64,000 bases of DNA from Paralithodes platypus (taxonomy: Eukaryota > Arthropoda > Malacostraca > Decapoda > Lithodidae), in contig CM064480.1 of the NCBI GenBank assembly GCA_032716605.1, positions 20,547,651 through 20,611,650 of the forward strand, read 5' to 3'. The notes beneath the pieces were generated by a model. That model was not told where the DNA came from. It did not search any database and saw only the letters and a list, made by a program, of their open reading frames with translations. Within the stretch, counting starts at the first letter, position 1. Every line of letters begins with the position of its first letter. A program made the position numbers and the translations under genes. Positions 1 to 10,731 of the stretch are shown here, piece after piece.

Positions 1-1757
1 CGTTCACCGGAGTCTAGTGCCTCTTATCATACCTCTCACCCCGACAAAGCTAGTATTCAATCGGATGAGGCTAGTGTAGTGTCAGCAACCAAAGATAGTT
101 TGCCAATTAGTATTCTAACCTTAGAATTGGAGAGTTCGGTGGACAGTGATCGTCCTATTGAGAGTGTATCAGACTCCCAAGGGAGTGCAGGCCAAGGCCT
201 AGGTGTATGGCGGTATTCTCGACCAGGGTCTGAAAGCCCACGTCTGGCTCAAGATACACAAACAGTGGCTGATGTCCACCGGGACGCGGCGATCCCATCA
301 TCCATTCCAGACTTGTCTTGGCAACACGACGGGACTCCGGCTTCGGCGGAATCCTCTCACGGGGAGCCAGATGACAAAGACGAAGTATCTATTATCTCGG
401 ACATGGAAGTGCAAGAGTCGGGTTCAGTTTTAGACGACGCACAGATCGGAATGAATCACCTTTGAGTTCATCATCGAATAAATTTGTCACGGCGGAGGAA
501 ATAGATGGGTTACTGGTTAATGCTCTAACTAAATTTTTTGGCCAACAGCCAGAGACTCCTACAGTGGACCTGGGAGCTTCCATGACAAGTTCTAATGTTC
601 GGCCTCCGATGACTTCTATTGCTTTGACTAAGATTCCTCACCCTCCCTCTATATCACCATCTGTGGTCACTAGGCCTGCTTCGGCGGCACTGACTATTTC
701 TAATGTAAGGGTTATAACGGATGTCAATCCGCCCCCTTTAGATAAAGCACCATTAAGAAAGGTAGCAATGCCCCTATTGTATGGTCCCGACGAGTCATGG
801 GTACAATTGATCCCCACTAAACCAGAGGTCGCTCAACCTACTTTGTCAGGGGAACTTCCAGTGCCACGAGAGTGGGTAATCCAAGGCAATAAATCTAAAA
901 AATTACGGGCCTTGGATACTTTGGGGAATGTACTAGATGTTAATGTTAAGGCCATTCCTAACTATTATCACCAGGACTATTTTGTATATACTGCTACACC
1001 TGCCCTGCTCCCTGCCTCAACTTCGAAACTGTTTTCTGACTGGTCCAAGCATGATGGTTTTAATGACATAAAAACACTGTCAGTTCTCACTCCAGAATTA
1101 GATTTGCAAACTGTCACGGACACAGCCGCTAATCCAGTGTTGAAGGTGGGGCAGTTGGGCCCGGGACCTTGGGTGGAATGGGAGACGGAGGCTCAAAACT
1201 TTGCGACCACCTTCACCTTAAAATCTTCCCACCAAATTCCTCAGGATAGTCATTCTTGGTTCTCTATGCCAGTGTGTTCTGCCGGCGGAGTCCCTTCGGC
1301 TTTGCTTGCTTTCTTAGCTGGCCCCAAAATCAATCTCTGTGAACTCAAGGACCCTTTCACTACTCCTTCTCCAACTCACCTAGACCGGGAATTTAAGCTA
1401 CGGGGGAAAGCGTATAGACTTTTCTCCCAGTACATTGTGACACACCAGGTGGCGAAATCGATGCTCCGATCCACTCAGGCAATCGCAGACGCGGATGCCA
1501 GAAGATCGGTTGAACTGTCTCGGCGATTGCTCCTTCAAACGTCAATTCAGTCATTGGGTGATATCCGCACAGCCTTACTTGAGGCAGTACGAGCGAGACA
1601 AGATCTCAGGATGTCCTTGGTGCAGAAACTTCCTGATCGAATTGCGAATCAGATGGTCATGTCACCAGTGCTAACTCCCTCTTTAATGTCCCCTGATGTG
1701 TGGAGAACGGTTTTCAATATGGCTCAGGCCTTTAAACAAAGTCCCACCCCTTTCTAA
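1..1757 (+). pseudogene. DIRS gag-like ORF1, partial and frameshifted
   Basis: ORF1 product of the DIRS copy, presumed nucleocapsid/gag-like by position 5' of RT. Frame 1 is open from base 1 to 465 (Ser/Glu/Asp-rich linker), then coding similarity continues in frame 3 from 462 to 1757. The intact counterpart at 49466-51787 reads through this point in one frame, so an indel near 460 has split it. The second part holds the conserved core, with phrases such as PLLYGPDESW and QLGPGPWV shared with the other copy, and a C-terminal helical region ending near VMSPVLTPS. The N-terminal cysteine cluster seen in the other copy is outside the window. Biochemical function is inferred only from position. 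Confidence 0.8.
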
Positions 1758-1986
1758 GAAACCTTTTAACTTTCCCAAACCCAAGCCAGTCGCAAAAGCA
1801 CAGCCGGGGGGATCTAAGCCCTTTCACCTACCTAAGTCCTCCTCCCCCCAAGGTCAGTACAGGTATAAACAGGGTAAGTTTACAGGTCAGAAAGGACGAG
1901 GCTATAACAAACCAGGTCAAGGCCCGTCTTCTGCCAACGCCGGCCAGCCGGCTAAGCGTCCACCACCACCACCTCCACCACCATAA
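1696..1986 (+). pseudogene. C-terminal basic/proline-rich tail of DIRS gag, displaced frame
   Basis: The frame carries lysine-, proline- and glycine-rich sequence (KPFNFPKPKP, then GKFTGQKGRGYNK) and ends in a run of eight prolines. It matches the gag tail of the other copy at 48691-48993. It is in a different frame from the gag core ending at 1757, so a second indel near 1745 separates core from tail here. A basic Gly/Arg/Lys-rich C-terminus is typical of nucleic-acid-binding gag tails; the role is inferred. The true coding part starts near 1750; the first residues belong to a shadow frame. Confidence 0.7.
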
Positions 1987-2030
1987 AAAAACTAAAGTCT
2001 CTCTCACTCCCAGGGCCGGTCTCAAGGCGG

Positions 2031-3914
2031 GTGGATCCGAGGGTAGCACAGCCGGCGAACCCTTGTCTGCTAACTGGGTCGTTCCGAACGTGTCACAAAG
2101 CATGGCCGTTAAATACTTGGGCAAGGATGGTGGTACGCAAAGGCATCACTTGGCAGTGGCTCCGGCGACCTCGTTTACGTCAGCCGACAACGGCGAATCT
2201 AGTTTCATTAGAGGTGGAGTCACTGATCAAGGAAATGATAGCCAAGAATGTCATCATCCCGGTCCCTTAAAATTACCCAGTCTTCACATCCAAGCTATTT
2301 TTGGTACCCAAAAGGGACAGTGTTCAGATGAGACCCGTCGTAGACCTGTCTTATCTGAACCTTCACATTCACAACGAGTCATTCAGGATGTTAACAGTGC
2401 ACCAAATCAGGCTAACACTTCCGCCGGGAGGTTGGATGTGTTCCTTAGACCTGACAGACGCTTATTGGCACGTCTCGGTAAACAAAAGATTTCAAAGATT
2501 TCTGGCCTTACGGATCAGGCATCAAAATTATGTTTTTCAGAGGATGCCATTTGGATTGAACCTGGCACCTCGCTTATTCACAAAATTAGTCCGGCAAGCC
2601 TTGATGCCATTGTTAAAACAAGGGATCAGGATTTTGTGGTACCTAGACGACTGGCTAGTGGTGGCAGAGATGGAGCAAGTATGCATAAATCATGTCAACA
2701 TAACATTAAAACATGTCAAAACTCTAGGGTTCAAGGTAAATCTGGTAAAGTCAAACCTTGTTCCCTCACGAGTAGTTCAGTGGATAGGGCTGGTTTGGGA
2801 CACAGCTGCTCTCACTCTGAGTCAGAGTGTGGACAATCGAAACAGGTTTCGCAGGAAACTGTTCCTGTTCCTTCACAGTCTGACTACGACACAGAGAATC
2901 TGGGAGTCTCTGGTCGGCTCTCTCAACTGGATTCAACTAACTGTAATGTTGGGCCGGTTGAAAGTAAAGCGTTTAATATTGGAGGGCAACAAATATTTTC
3001 CACTATTACTGGCGGAAAAATTATGGCCCATACCAAAATTAATCCACACCTTACTAGCGGTCTGGGCGAAGAGGGAAATGTTGCACTCAATAATGTCATG
3101 GACCTCTCCTCCACCGACGGTATGGGTAGACACGGATGCGTCAGGAACGATGGGTTGGGGTTTTCAGTCAAACCAAGGGCACCAGGGTCAAGGGCTTTGG
3201 TCCCATTTAGAAATCTCCCACATCAATGTAAAAGAATTACTAGTCCCCTTATATTTCCTTCAGGCTCACGGCTCTACTTTACGGGGCAAGTCGGTGGCCT
3301 TCAGAATGGACAATCTGAATGCAGTTCACTGTATTCAGAAACAAGGGTCGACGAGGTCTCGGAAGTTGCTAAACGTGTCAGAAGAGATTTTTATTCTAGC
3401 CAACAGGCTGGACATTCATCTTCATGCATCTTATCTCCCAGGCGTAGCAAACGTCTGGGCAGACGCTCTGTCTCGGAGACAGAGCACAACAGTAGAATGG
3501 GAACTCAAGCAACCCATTTTCAACCAAATAATTGCGGAGCTTTACCATCCACAAGTGGATCTGTTTGCGTCCGAGGAGACTCACAAACTCCCAATGTACC
3601 TCACCCGCCGGACGATAACGCCGGCAGGGGGGCCAGACACCCTGGTGACAGACTGGAACAGGTGGAGTTCCATCTATCTGTTTCCGCCGCCAGACGCGTC
3701 TCTAATGTGCCATGTAGTAAACAAATTACGAGATTATCGGGGCTTAGTCTCGCTAATCGCGCCCCTGTGGCCGGCGCAGTTGTGGTACCAGCAATTGAAA
3801 ACGTGGTGCCCGCACCCGGTGTCGCTCCCGGTCGGGTTTTTTCCACTTAGACACGATTGGCAACCTAGCGACCTCGCTGACTTTTGCATTATGGACATTC
3901 AGGAGGCCAAGTGA
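2031..3914 (+). pseudogene. DIRS reverse transcriptase-RNase H, interrupted by stop codons
   Basis: Reverse transcribes the element RNA (RT) and degrades the RNA strand (RNase H). The frame from 2031 is one unit with a stop at 2268-2270, then open from 2301 to 3914. RT motifs visible: LDLTDAYWHV (motif A), MPFGLNLAP (motif B) and YLDD (motif C). RNase H motifs: VDTDASG, a conserved glutamate in NVKELL, RMDN and WADALS. The C-terminal stretch beginning VDLFASEETHK is the DIRS-specific extension after RNase H. The counterpart at 46760-48664 has no stop at the first position, so this copy is not functional. The second stop, TGA at 3912-3914, replaces the TGG tryptophan codon of the other copy. 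Confidence 0.92.
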
Positions 3915-3935
3915 CTAGCACCGTATGGTAGAGAC

Positions 3936-4871
3936 GTGACCAATAAATTAATGAATCAATATACTCAGTCTACAAAACGACAGTATCAATCACATTGGCA
4001 AGCCTTTACTTCTTGGATCCTTAGGACAGAACAAACTGTGCCCTCGGTGGCGTTAGTTTTTAATTATTTAAATTATCTGTTCGAGCAGAAACGGTTATCT
4101 GTGGTAACGTTTAAAAATCACTTAACAGCGATTAGGATGCCATTTTGGGACCTTACCGGTCTCACCATACCAGTCGCGGAGGAAACAGGTTTTATGAGGG
4201 CATGTTTTAAACTCCGTCCACCTCCCCGTCAGCTCATGCCTACTTGGTCTCTGGACAAAGCATTGTCTTTACTTCATTCCCGTCTGTACCAGAATACTGC
4301 AGACTTTACATTAATCTTAAAAATGGCTGTATTCCTTTTGGCTTTGGCCACCGGGAACAGAGTGTCTGAGCTGGCGGCGATGAGCAACACACCTAATTGC
4401 CTCAGGTTTGGTAGGCTTAATGAGTGTATTCACATTGCACCTTCCCCAGGGTTCATAGCCAAGAATGAGCACAGTGAACATGTGTTTTCAGAGTTCACTG
4501 CGCCGGCGTTGAAAAGGGGAAAGGTGCACCATAATTTATGTCCAGTGCAGGCTCTAACCAAATATTTGAGAGTAGCTCCTCTAAACCCCCAGGGTGCTTT
4601 ATGGGTAGCAAGTACGGGTAAGCGCTTGCTGAAACGTAGATTGTCTTCTCTTTTGGTCGAGGCAATTAAAGAGAGTAATCCCGGCGTTGTGGGTAGGGCC
4701 CACGATTTACGCAAATGGGCAGCCTCTTTGCGTTTCCTTAAGAATTTTTCTGTGGAAGATATTACGTCCACACATTTGTGGGCCTCTAACCATACGTTTT
4801 TCACTCGATACCTGTCAGTAGCTCTAGACAAACCTTCCTTGCCATGTATAGCTTTAAGGCAGAGCGTCTAG
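3936..4871 (+). CDS. DIRS tyrosine recombinase (lambda-integrase-type), likely lacking only its start region
   Basis: Tyrosine recombinase that integrates the circular DNA intermediate of DIRS elements without target-site duplication. The 311 residues contain the family residues: Arg in ATGNRVSEL, His and Arg in AHDLRKWAASL, and the nucleophilic Tyr in TRYLSVAL; an N-terminal SAM-like/core-binding part begins near YTQSTKRQY. The frame is open throughout. It is in phase with the upstream RT frame and separated from it by TGA at 3912-3914. The counterpart at 45807-46787 is in a different phase from its RT. Numbered from the other copy's ATG, translation here begins 15 residues later at a GTG, so the real start is uncertain. 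The best preserved coding unit of copy 1. Confidence 0.9.
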   Translation: MTNKLMNQYTQSTKRQYQSHWQAFTSWILRTEQTVPSVALVFNYLNYLFEQKRLSVVTFKNHLTAIRMPFWDLTGLTIPVAEETGFMRACFKLRPPPRQLMPTWSLDKALSLLHSRLYQNTADFTLILKMAVFLLALATGNRVSELAAMSNTPNCLRFGRLNECIHIAPSPGFIAKNEHSEHVFSEFTAPALKRGKVHHNLCPVQALTKYLRVAPLNPQGALWVASTGKRLLKRRLSSLLVEAIKESNPGVVGRAHDLRKWAASLRFLKNFSVEDITSTHLWASNHTFFTRYLSVALDKPSLPCIALRQSV

Positions 4872-5440
4872 GTGGCCCTTAAGTCACTTTTGGTTTAATT
4901 TCAAGAAAGGGGGGGGGGGGGGGGGTGCAGTCAGTGTAACATAGGACACCCTAGACCCCGCCGGAGTATAAGAGCTGTGATACTAGTTATGAGTAGTGTG
5001 ATATGAAAATTTCTCTGTACTAGTCAGTGCAGGAAATTGTGCTAGTACAATGGTAGTACAAACAACAGTGTTGTTATAGTAGTTTTAGCTGTGAAAGCAA
5101 TTTAATTTTAAGCATTGGATATATTTTGCAAGATGTATCCACTAGTTAATGGGGTTATATGTGCACATGTAAACTGATAAGTTTTTATTTTTCACCACTT
5201 ATGTTGAGTGGGGTGCCTTTTTAACTTACAGATCTGTTCGCAGAGTCTCAAGAGTTAACCCTTTTTATCAAGCAGGCTTCTTTGAAGCACGCTCCTGCTT
5301 GAACCCCTTTTTTGTATTTATGTGCTACGCCAATAAATATATATTTTTTCGAAGTAAGAATACTATGTGGTTGTTTGATTATCTGCTTTTACTAGAGTTA
5401 TGATATGATTACGAATGTCCCCCTCCAGTCTTAGATATCA
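4872..5440 (+). other. DIRS copy 1 3' noncoding region
   Basis: No coding capacity. It contains a long G homopolymer at about 4909-4925, also present as C in the minus-strand copy near 45757-45770. A candidate polyadenylation signal AATAAA sits at 5331-5336 in an AT-rich setting, about 460 nt past the recombinase stop. Conserved between the DIRS copies, so it belongs to the element rather than to host flank. Confidence 0.7.
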
Positions 5441-5546
5441 GGCATGTTCGTCAATGATGGAGGGGCCACTAATAAATTATAGGTTTGACTCCTGTAAGGA
5501 GATAAAGAAAACCTAATATTTAGTAGTGGCCCCGTAATCATTGACG
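5441..5546 (+). repeat. DIRS internal complementary region (ICR), copy 1
   Basis: The first half (5441-5473) ends in CCACTAATAA, complementary to the 5' terminus of the element family as seen at 53821-53854. The second half, from ATTATAGGTTT to CATTGACG, is complementary to the 3' terminus at 5900-5973. The two outer ends therefore appear here fused and in reverse orientation, which is the hallmark ICR of DIRS1-type elements and the proposed splint for forming the circular intermediate. Confidence 0.9.
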
Positions 5547-5620
5547 ACTGGGGCCCTCCCGACCATCCCCTTCCCATTCGTTGATGTATTAAGGATTTTG
5601 GTTTACTTGATATGTCAGTG

Positions 5621-5973
5621 AAGGAGGAATGACGCCCGAGTCAGCGTCTGGTCAAAGATCCACACAAGTACATCCACGATATTATGGAAAGCTTATTGAA
5701 TAGTTATTCTTATTTTGTTTTTGTTTTTAAATATTTTACGAAGTTTTTTCGTAGTGAGAACCCAATTCATAATGACTGAACCCATGAGTGAGGTTGTGTG
5801 CACTCATGATGAAGGCTCCTCAAATTTTGTATGCTCTGCGCGGTAGATTCAAACTACGGCGGATGAGTGTTTGAAGAGGGTGCCTTATGTAATAGGCATG
5901 TTCGTCAATGATTACGGGGCCACTACTAAATATTAGGTTTTCTTTATCTCCTTACAGGAGTCAAACCTATAAT
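5621..5973 (+). repeat. Right inverted terminal repeat of DIRS copy 1
   Basis: About 350 bp matching the right repeat of the other copy (44720-45076) and, inverted, its left repeat (53548-53854). It includes the segment ACGAAGTTTTTTCGT (5739-5753), itself a small inverted repeat. The last roughly 45 bases (5932-5973) can fold as a hairpin with an outer stem AGGTTT/AAACCT and an inner stem CTCCT/AGGAG. That extension is absent from the left repeat. Confidence 0.88.
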
Positions 5974-6199
5974 AAATCATAGGCAGTGTCCACCATCCTT
6001 TAACTGTCTTCGTGGTGCGATGCATATGGTGTTGATTTTCGGTGTGAGCATCCTGGGTTCGAATCCACGGACTGCCACATGTGTTTGTAACTTTCATAAA
6101 TCGATTTTAGGAGTATAGTTGGTTGTTGGAAGGAACATAATAATTATTCTGTGGCAGCAATGATGATGGCTTTCTGTGTGTGTGTGCCCCTACAGAACG
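5974..6199 (+). repeat. Possible tRNA-derived SINE head or tRNA pseudogene
   Basis: Within 5983-6079 there is a B-box-like sequence GGGTTCGAATCC (6056-6067), followed by GACTGCC. This could pair with GGCAGTG at 5983-5989 as an acceptor stem. The spacing of about 97 nt is too long for a normal tRNA and I cannot draw convincing D and anticodon arms, so it is better read as a SINE head or decayed tRNA. It starts about 10 bases after the DIRS terminus. The rest of the interval shows nothing recognisable. Confidence 0.35.
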
Positions 6200-6995
6200 C
6201 CACACATCACATCATCTCTCAGATGTGATGATAATGGGGATTATAGTATTTGTAGTGATGGTGTTGGTAATTATGATAGTGTTTGTCATGGTGGTGATGA
6301 TCTGTCGTGGTGACGATATTGTGTCTGAGTGTAGTAGTGATAGTTGTGGTGATTATGGTAGCAGTTATGATAATGCCAGTAGTGATGATGATGGTTATTA
6401 TGGTAGTGAGGGCAGTCGTGATTGTGAAAGTAGTTGTGATAGTGGTGGTGATAGTAGCAGTGATGATGGTAGTAGATGATGGGGTTAATAGTAGTGATAA
6501 TGTTGAAAGTATTGGTGATGTTGGTGATGGTTACTGGAGAGGACGCCCCTAAAACAAGTCGCCCTGCATTTACTAGGTTAAGTTAGTTTAGTTGACATAG
6601 AAGTGATGGTAGTAACAGTGGGGATGATGGTTATAATAGTAGTGATGATGGTTGTAGTGTGATAATTATGACAGTAGTGATGATGATGACAGTAGTAGAT
6701 ATGATGGTGACATTACTAGTAGTAGTGATGATGGTCATAATAGTAGTGATGATGGTGACAGTAGTAATGATGATTGTAAGATGATGGTGATAATAGTAAT
6801 GATGATGGTGGTAGTTGTAGTGATAATGATGACAGTAGTGACAATGGTGACAGCATTAGTGATGTTGGTGAGTAGTAGTGATGATGGTGAAAGTTGTAGT
6901 GATGATGACAGTAGTAGTGATGATGAGAGTAGTAGTGTAGTGATGATGGTGAGAGTAGTAGTAGTGATGATAGTAATGGTGATAGTGACTAATAG
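6200..6995. repeat. Imperfect GAT/GTA-rich trinucleotide microsatellite tract
   Basis: Long degenerate runs built from GATGATGGT, AGTAGT and GTGATAGT, interrupted at about 6530-6600 by non-repetitive sequence. Apparent open frames on both strands (Ser/Asp-rich on one, Ile/Thr/Leu-rich on the other) are products of the triplet repeat and should not be called genes. Confidence 0.9.
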
Positions 6996-8971
6996 TGATG
7001 ATAGTGACCCATCGCAGAGTTGGGTATGCCGTTTTGATTTTGAGAAAAATGGCATGTCTACTTTATTATTATTATTAACTCTTACAGCGATAAGCCCCTG
7101 TAGTATACACCATTCCCCCATGTGAAGGTATTCTGATTCATTCCTCACTAAAATCGTTAATTTACCATATATATTGTAGTATTTAATTCTAAATCTTTTA
7201 TGCTACTACTACGGGGGATAATTCGACAGTCATTTAGAAGTTAGTACATTTTATTTAACAGACTTCCTAACTACTCTAATAATAGGTTCTTGGCTCGGGC
7301 CGAGATGAGTTCAAGACGCAGATTGAATATTACGTCGATTCATGCTAGGTTGTACTCTGGACCCCTAAAGTTCCCGTTACTCCCTAACTGAATCCTCGCT
7401 ATTCAGGTATTGACTCAAGTCGGCTTCGATCCTACGACCCGTTATTAGTGATTAATCCTAAATAAATAAATCCAAAACCCTGCTGTGTCTTTTATTGAGA
7501 CCAGGGCCTAATGAACCATTTGCTCCTTGCCTAACTAAACCAAAAGTGTTATTCTTTCCTCTACTCTTTAGGTTTCCCACGTTTACTAATCCTTATGTAT
7601 CCTTTCTCAATACCAAGGCTATAACATATATAATCTATCTCCTCAATACATAGAATCTATTTATTCCTTTGACACAACCGTCGTTACTACACAAGTACCT
7701 CGACAATGACAATAAAATCATGCAAATTACCGAATGAGATTACAAAGTCTCTCTCACATATAATATGGGTTCCGTCACCCAGTTACTTCACAATATAGGT
7801 TTACAATCTTTACCTCATTAACACTATTGGGTTCTGCCACCCAGTTACTTCACAATATAGGTTTACAATCTTTATCTCATTGACACTATTGGGTTCTGCC
7901 ACCCAGTTACTTCACAATATGGTTTATAACCTTTATCTCACTAACACCTTCGAATTTTATTCTCAAGTAACTCTATTACCAACACGCTATGTTACCTTTC
8001 AATATGACCAGTAATCGTTCTACCAAAAGATGAACCGTGCCTCAAACGCATACACGGAATAGCTCTTTTAGGTTTAATAATAACGCAACTCACATTGGAC
8101 TAGTGTCCTTCTTCACAGTTTCCTTTTACACAACTTAATGAGTGATTCAGATGGACTAGTGTCCTTCCCTAGCTATAACTAACCTATTTGGCAACTAAAC
8201 AACTGTTTCCCTCTTTAACTTACTGGTTGCCTCATTTATTAACACAATTATTCTTTCCCTCCCCTCTTTACTTTTACTCTTTTAATCTTTAATCTCTCCT
8301 ATCAGATCCTATATAATAACTCTTCGGCTGTGCGCTGCTAACAAAAAACTAATTATAACACATCATCATCTTATATATCAGGTAAGTCTAAATTCTTTTT
8401 CCTTTAGTCTTGTCCTAGAAGGACACATTAATTGTTATAAGTGATGGCCACCGAGTCAGTTCTGCAGTCTCTCTCTTTCTTTATCTCAACTGGAAATGTT
8501 TACTCTTCCTCTACTATCTGTCATCCTCTTGAATCGCTTGGCTGCAGTGGTATGCAAGCCTGCAATGCGACGACAGGCGGCCAGATACTGAGGGTGTATC
8601 TGCCTTAGTAGGGAAGAGCTGATGATAGGCCTGGGGTGTCCCTGCTGCAACAAAAGGCGAGGGCTATGAGACTGGAGCCGAATTCCTGTGAGTGCCCAAG
8701 TGCGAGAGAGCAAGTAGGTTGCGAGATCTGGACCCGGTGCCGTCTGGCCGGCGAATGACTTTGCAACACGCCCCCCCCCCCCTCCCTTTATAGTCCTGGC
8801 CCCCGCTCTCTCGCGCTGCCATTGGCTGAGGGACCCGCATGGCATTCCGCTCGCACTGACTTCTTGCTTCCTTCATCTCCTCTCTCTCCTCTTCATAGTA
8901 AGTTCCAGGAAGTTGATTATAAACCTCTTTTGGTGGCTTACGGGAGTACAGGGCTGGCACCGAGGTATTAC
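6996..8971. other. Non-coding interval with a 62-bp tandem repeat
   Basis: No recognisable coding sequence. The one clear structure is a three-copy direct repeat at about 7767-7950 (listed separately). A short phrase, GGACTAGTGTCCTTC, occurs twice near 8098 and 8153. A poly-C tract lies near 8770-8782. Short open frames around 8486-9022 have no recognisable domain. Confidence 0.5.
7767..7950. repeat. 62-bp tandem repeat, three copies
   Basis: Units start at 7767, 7829 and 7891, each beginning GGGTTCYGYCACCCAGTTAC and ending in a CTCATTRACACTATT-like block. Copies 2 and 3 are closer to each other than to copy 1. The third decays after CACAATATGG. Confidence 0.85.
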
Positions 8972-8975
8972 TTAA

Positions 8976-9601
8976 CCTCTGAAGTGCGCATGGGGGTAAT
9001 TGGAAACGTCCCCCTGTGCTGACGTATTTGAGGTGTTTCCGTCACTAAAATATTCATTGTGCCATTAATAGCATTAATATTTATCCATATGCGCCTATTA
9101 TGGGTTGATTATAAAGGTATTAACCTGAAACAACAATAAAACGAGTGAAAACAGCGTTTGGATGGTCAAAATCGGAGATATAGCCCGCGAGTTGTATAAT
9201 GTATGGGTGATGCAATCTGCTTTCCGCCAATTTCCCCCAAGGCCACTGAGACGCAGTCAATACTCTCTCTCTCTCTCTTGCACTCGCTTGCTATCAGTGA
9301 TGACCACACCCTCCAATCGGATTTCTAATGTTAGCACGAAAATATACCTCAGAATAAGGGAATAACAGGGAAAATAGGTGATAACTGAAGGAGAGGAGGA
9401 AAGTGGGGAAGGAGGGGAGGTAGAGGACTGAGATTTTGCATGGCCCAGGGGCCAAAAAAAAAAAAAAAAAATAAAAAAAAAAAAATATAAAAAAATATTT
9501 TTTTTTCGATGTCAAAAGTTGATTTTTATTTTCTCTGACTCTTAAGAGTCTTCCCGCAGTGCGCCGGGGGAACTCTTAAGAGTCTCCCCGCAGCTCCCGG
9601 G
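8976..9601 (-). mobile_element. MITE-like TTAA-bounded element, family C (copy 1)
   Basis: Inverted copy of 59883-60479, colinear over about 600 bp. It is flanked by TTAA at 8972-8975 and by a decayed TTAG at 9602-9605. Its ends are inverted and related: one begins CCTCTGAAGTGCGCATG, the other (complement) CCCGGGAGCTGCGGG. It carries two short palindromes CTCTTAAGAG and A-rich tracts near 9457-9508. No transposase is encoded. TTAA flanks and C-rich termini are piggyBac-like, so a non-autonomous piggyBac derivative is the working assignment. Confidence 0.6.
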
Positions 9602-10727
9602 TTAGGGGATAATCAGAAGGAGCTCTTTGGGCAGAGAAAGAGAGTGACTTTTGAGGTGGAATAAGAAGTCCAGCTTCGCGCTCCGATAATGGAGGCCGCT
9701 GATTGGCTGGTGGGCGGGGCGTGGCATGTTGCAGCCGTGAGCTGTCAGAATCTACTGGCCGTGCAAGCCAGTAAAAGTGGGCGCAGTGATTGGCGGAGGG
9801 CGTTTCTATTTTATATATAATTAATACTTATCCATATACACCTATTTTACTTTAAATATGAACATATTAACATAGGAAAGCAATAAAACAAGTGGTAACA
9901 GCAATTGGCTGGTGAAAATTTTATATTTTAGCCCCGCGGTCGTAATCTATCCCAGATCGGCGAGAGAGACACACCCTCACTCTCTCGTTTCTCTCGAGGC
10001 ACTGAGAGACAAGGGGTAGACTCAGACTGGCTTGGAGGGTCGGAGTTACACTCTTCCCTCTCTCCCACTTGTCCTCCCACGAAAAATACTCGATAAATAT
10101 CGGGAATAATAGAGAAAATACCTGATAATTGAGGAGGGGGGGAAAGGGTGGGGGGGGGGGGACATGTGTGTAGGAGTGGTAGCAAGTAATGGAGGGAAAT
10201 TATCTCGCCTAAACACAAATTGATTATTTTTCAGTGCCACTGGGGTGTTTTAAAAGTTTTTTTTTAAGGCCTAGGAGTCTTCCCGCAGCTGCTCAGTGGG
10301 ACCTGTTAACCCCCTCAGACAGGATATATTAACTTACTGATTTGTTGGCTGACCGCCCGGTATTTCCCCCACAACAGTCTTTCTCACACTGAGGGACCGT
10401 TAGGAGTCGGAGGAATTTTGGGTTGCCATCAATCGACAGATTATGATCTAACTTACCTAACTTACTGAGCTCAAAATGAAGCAGAAGCATCACATAACTT
10501 ATTATTGAGCTATTTCACTAGGTTCATTTGACGCGATCGCGTCATATGATACATTTGGGCGAACCGCCATATGAAGCGATCGAGTCATATGAGACGGAGA
10601 GGGTTAAGAGTGTTCCCACAGCTGCTGGGTTAAGCTTTATAAATAATGTAAACAACTTATAAAAGAAGAAGACTGTTATGACAACACTCCAGCATCTATA
10701 ACTTTCTATAAATGTAGATTCAATACC
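9602..10727. repeat. Dispersed non-coding repeat (family D) and unassigned DNA
   Basis: About 9830-10270 resembles segments at 40840-41410, 57838-58312, 58376-58800, 59385-59535, 60530-61095 and 61125-61462. Shared blocks are an ATATGAATAAGTAATA-like block and a GGGGAATTATCTCACCTA-like block. Here it is in the reverse sense relative to 61125-61462. No coding potential. Around 10560-10625 short TTAA-centred phrases recur. The rest is unassigned. Confidence 0.5.
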
Positions 10728-10731
10728 TTAA

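Larger units (their letters stand above)
1..5973 (+). mobile_element. DIRS1-like tyrosine-recombinase retrotransposon, copy 1 (5' end outside window)
   Basis: The order is gag, RT/RNase H, tyrosine recombinase, 3' noncoding region, internal complementary region (5441-5546), right terminal repeat (about 5621-5973). This is the DIRS1-type plan: no integrase and no LTRs, with inverted terminal repeats plus an internal region complementary to both ends. The copy is close to the minus-strand copy at 44720-53854, which lets its breaks be read. Gag has frame breaks near 462 and near 1745. RT has an in-frame stop at 2268-2270 and the RT/recombinase junction has a stop at 3912-3914. The right end is set by the terminal motif ATTATAGGTTT (as its complement) just before 5974. 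The left end lies beyond base 1. Confidence 0.93.

Noticed and set aside
2063..3850. 595-residue plus-strand frame
   Set aside because: It overlaps the RT-RNase H in another phase. The similar 439-residue frame in copy 2 (47295-48614) is likewise a shadow without domains, though its length in both copies is notable.
6180..6552. Ser/Asp-rich and Val/Met-rich open frames
   Set aside because: They are translations of the GAT/GTA microsatellite, open in several frames at once, with no domain.
6735..7148. 137-residue minus-strand frame rich in Thr, Ile, Leu and Ser
   Set aside because: Complement of the same triplet repeat; composition is dictated by the repeat.
7767..7950. CRISPR-like array
   Set aside because: Repeats are adjacent without unique spacers, and the surroundings are eukaryotic.
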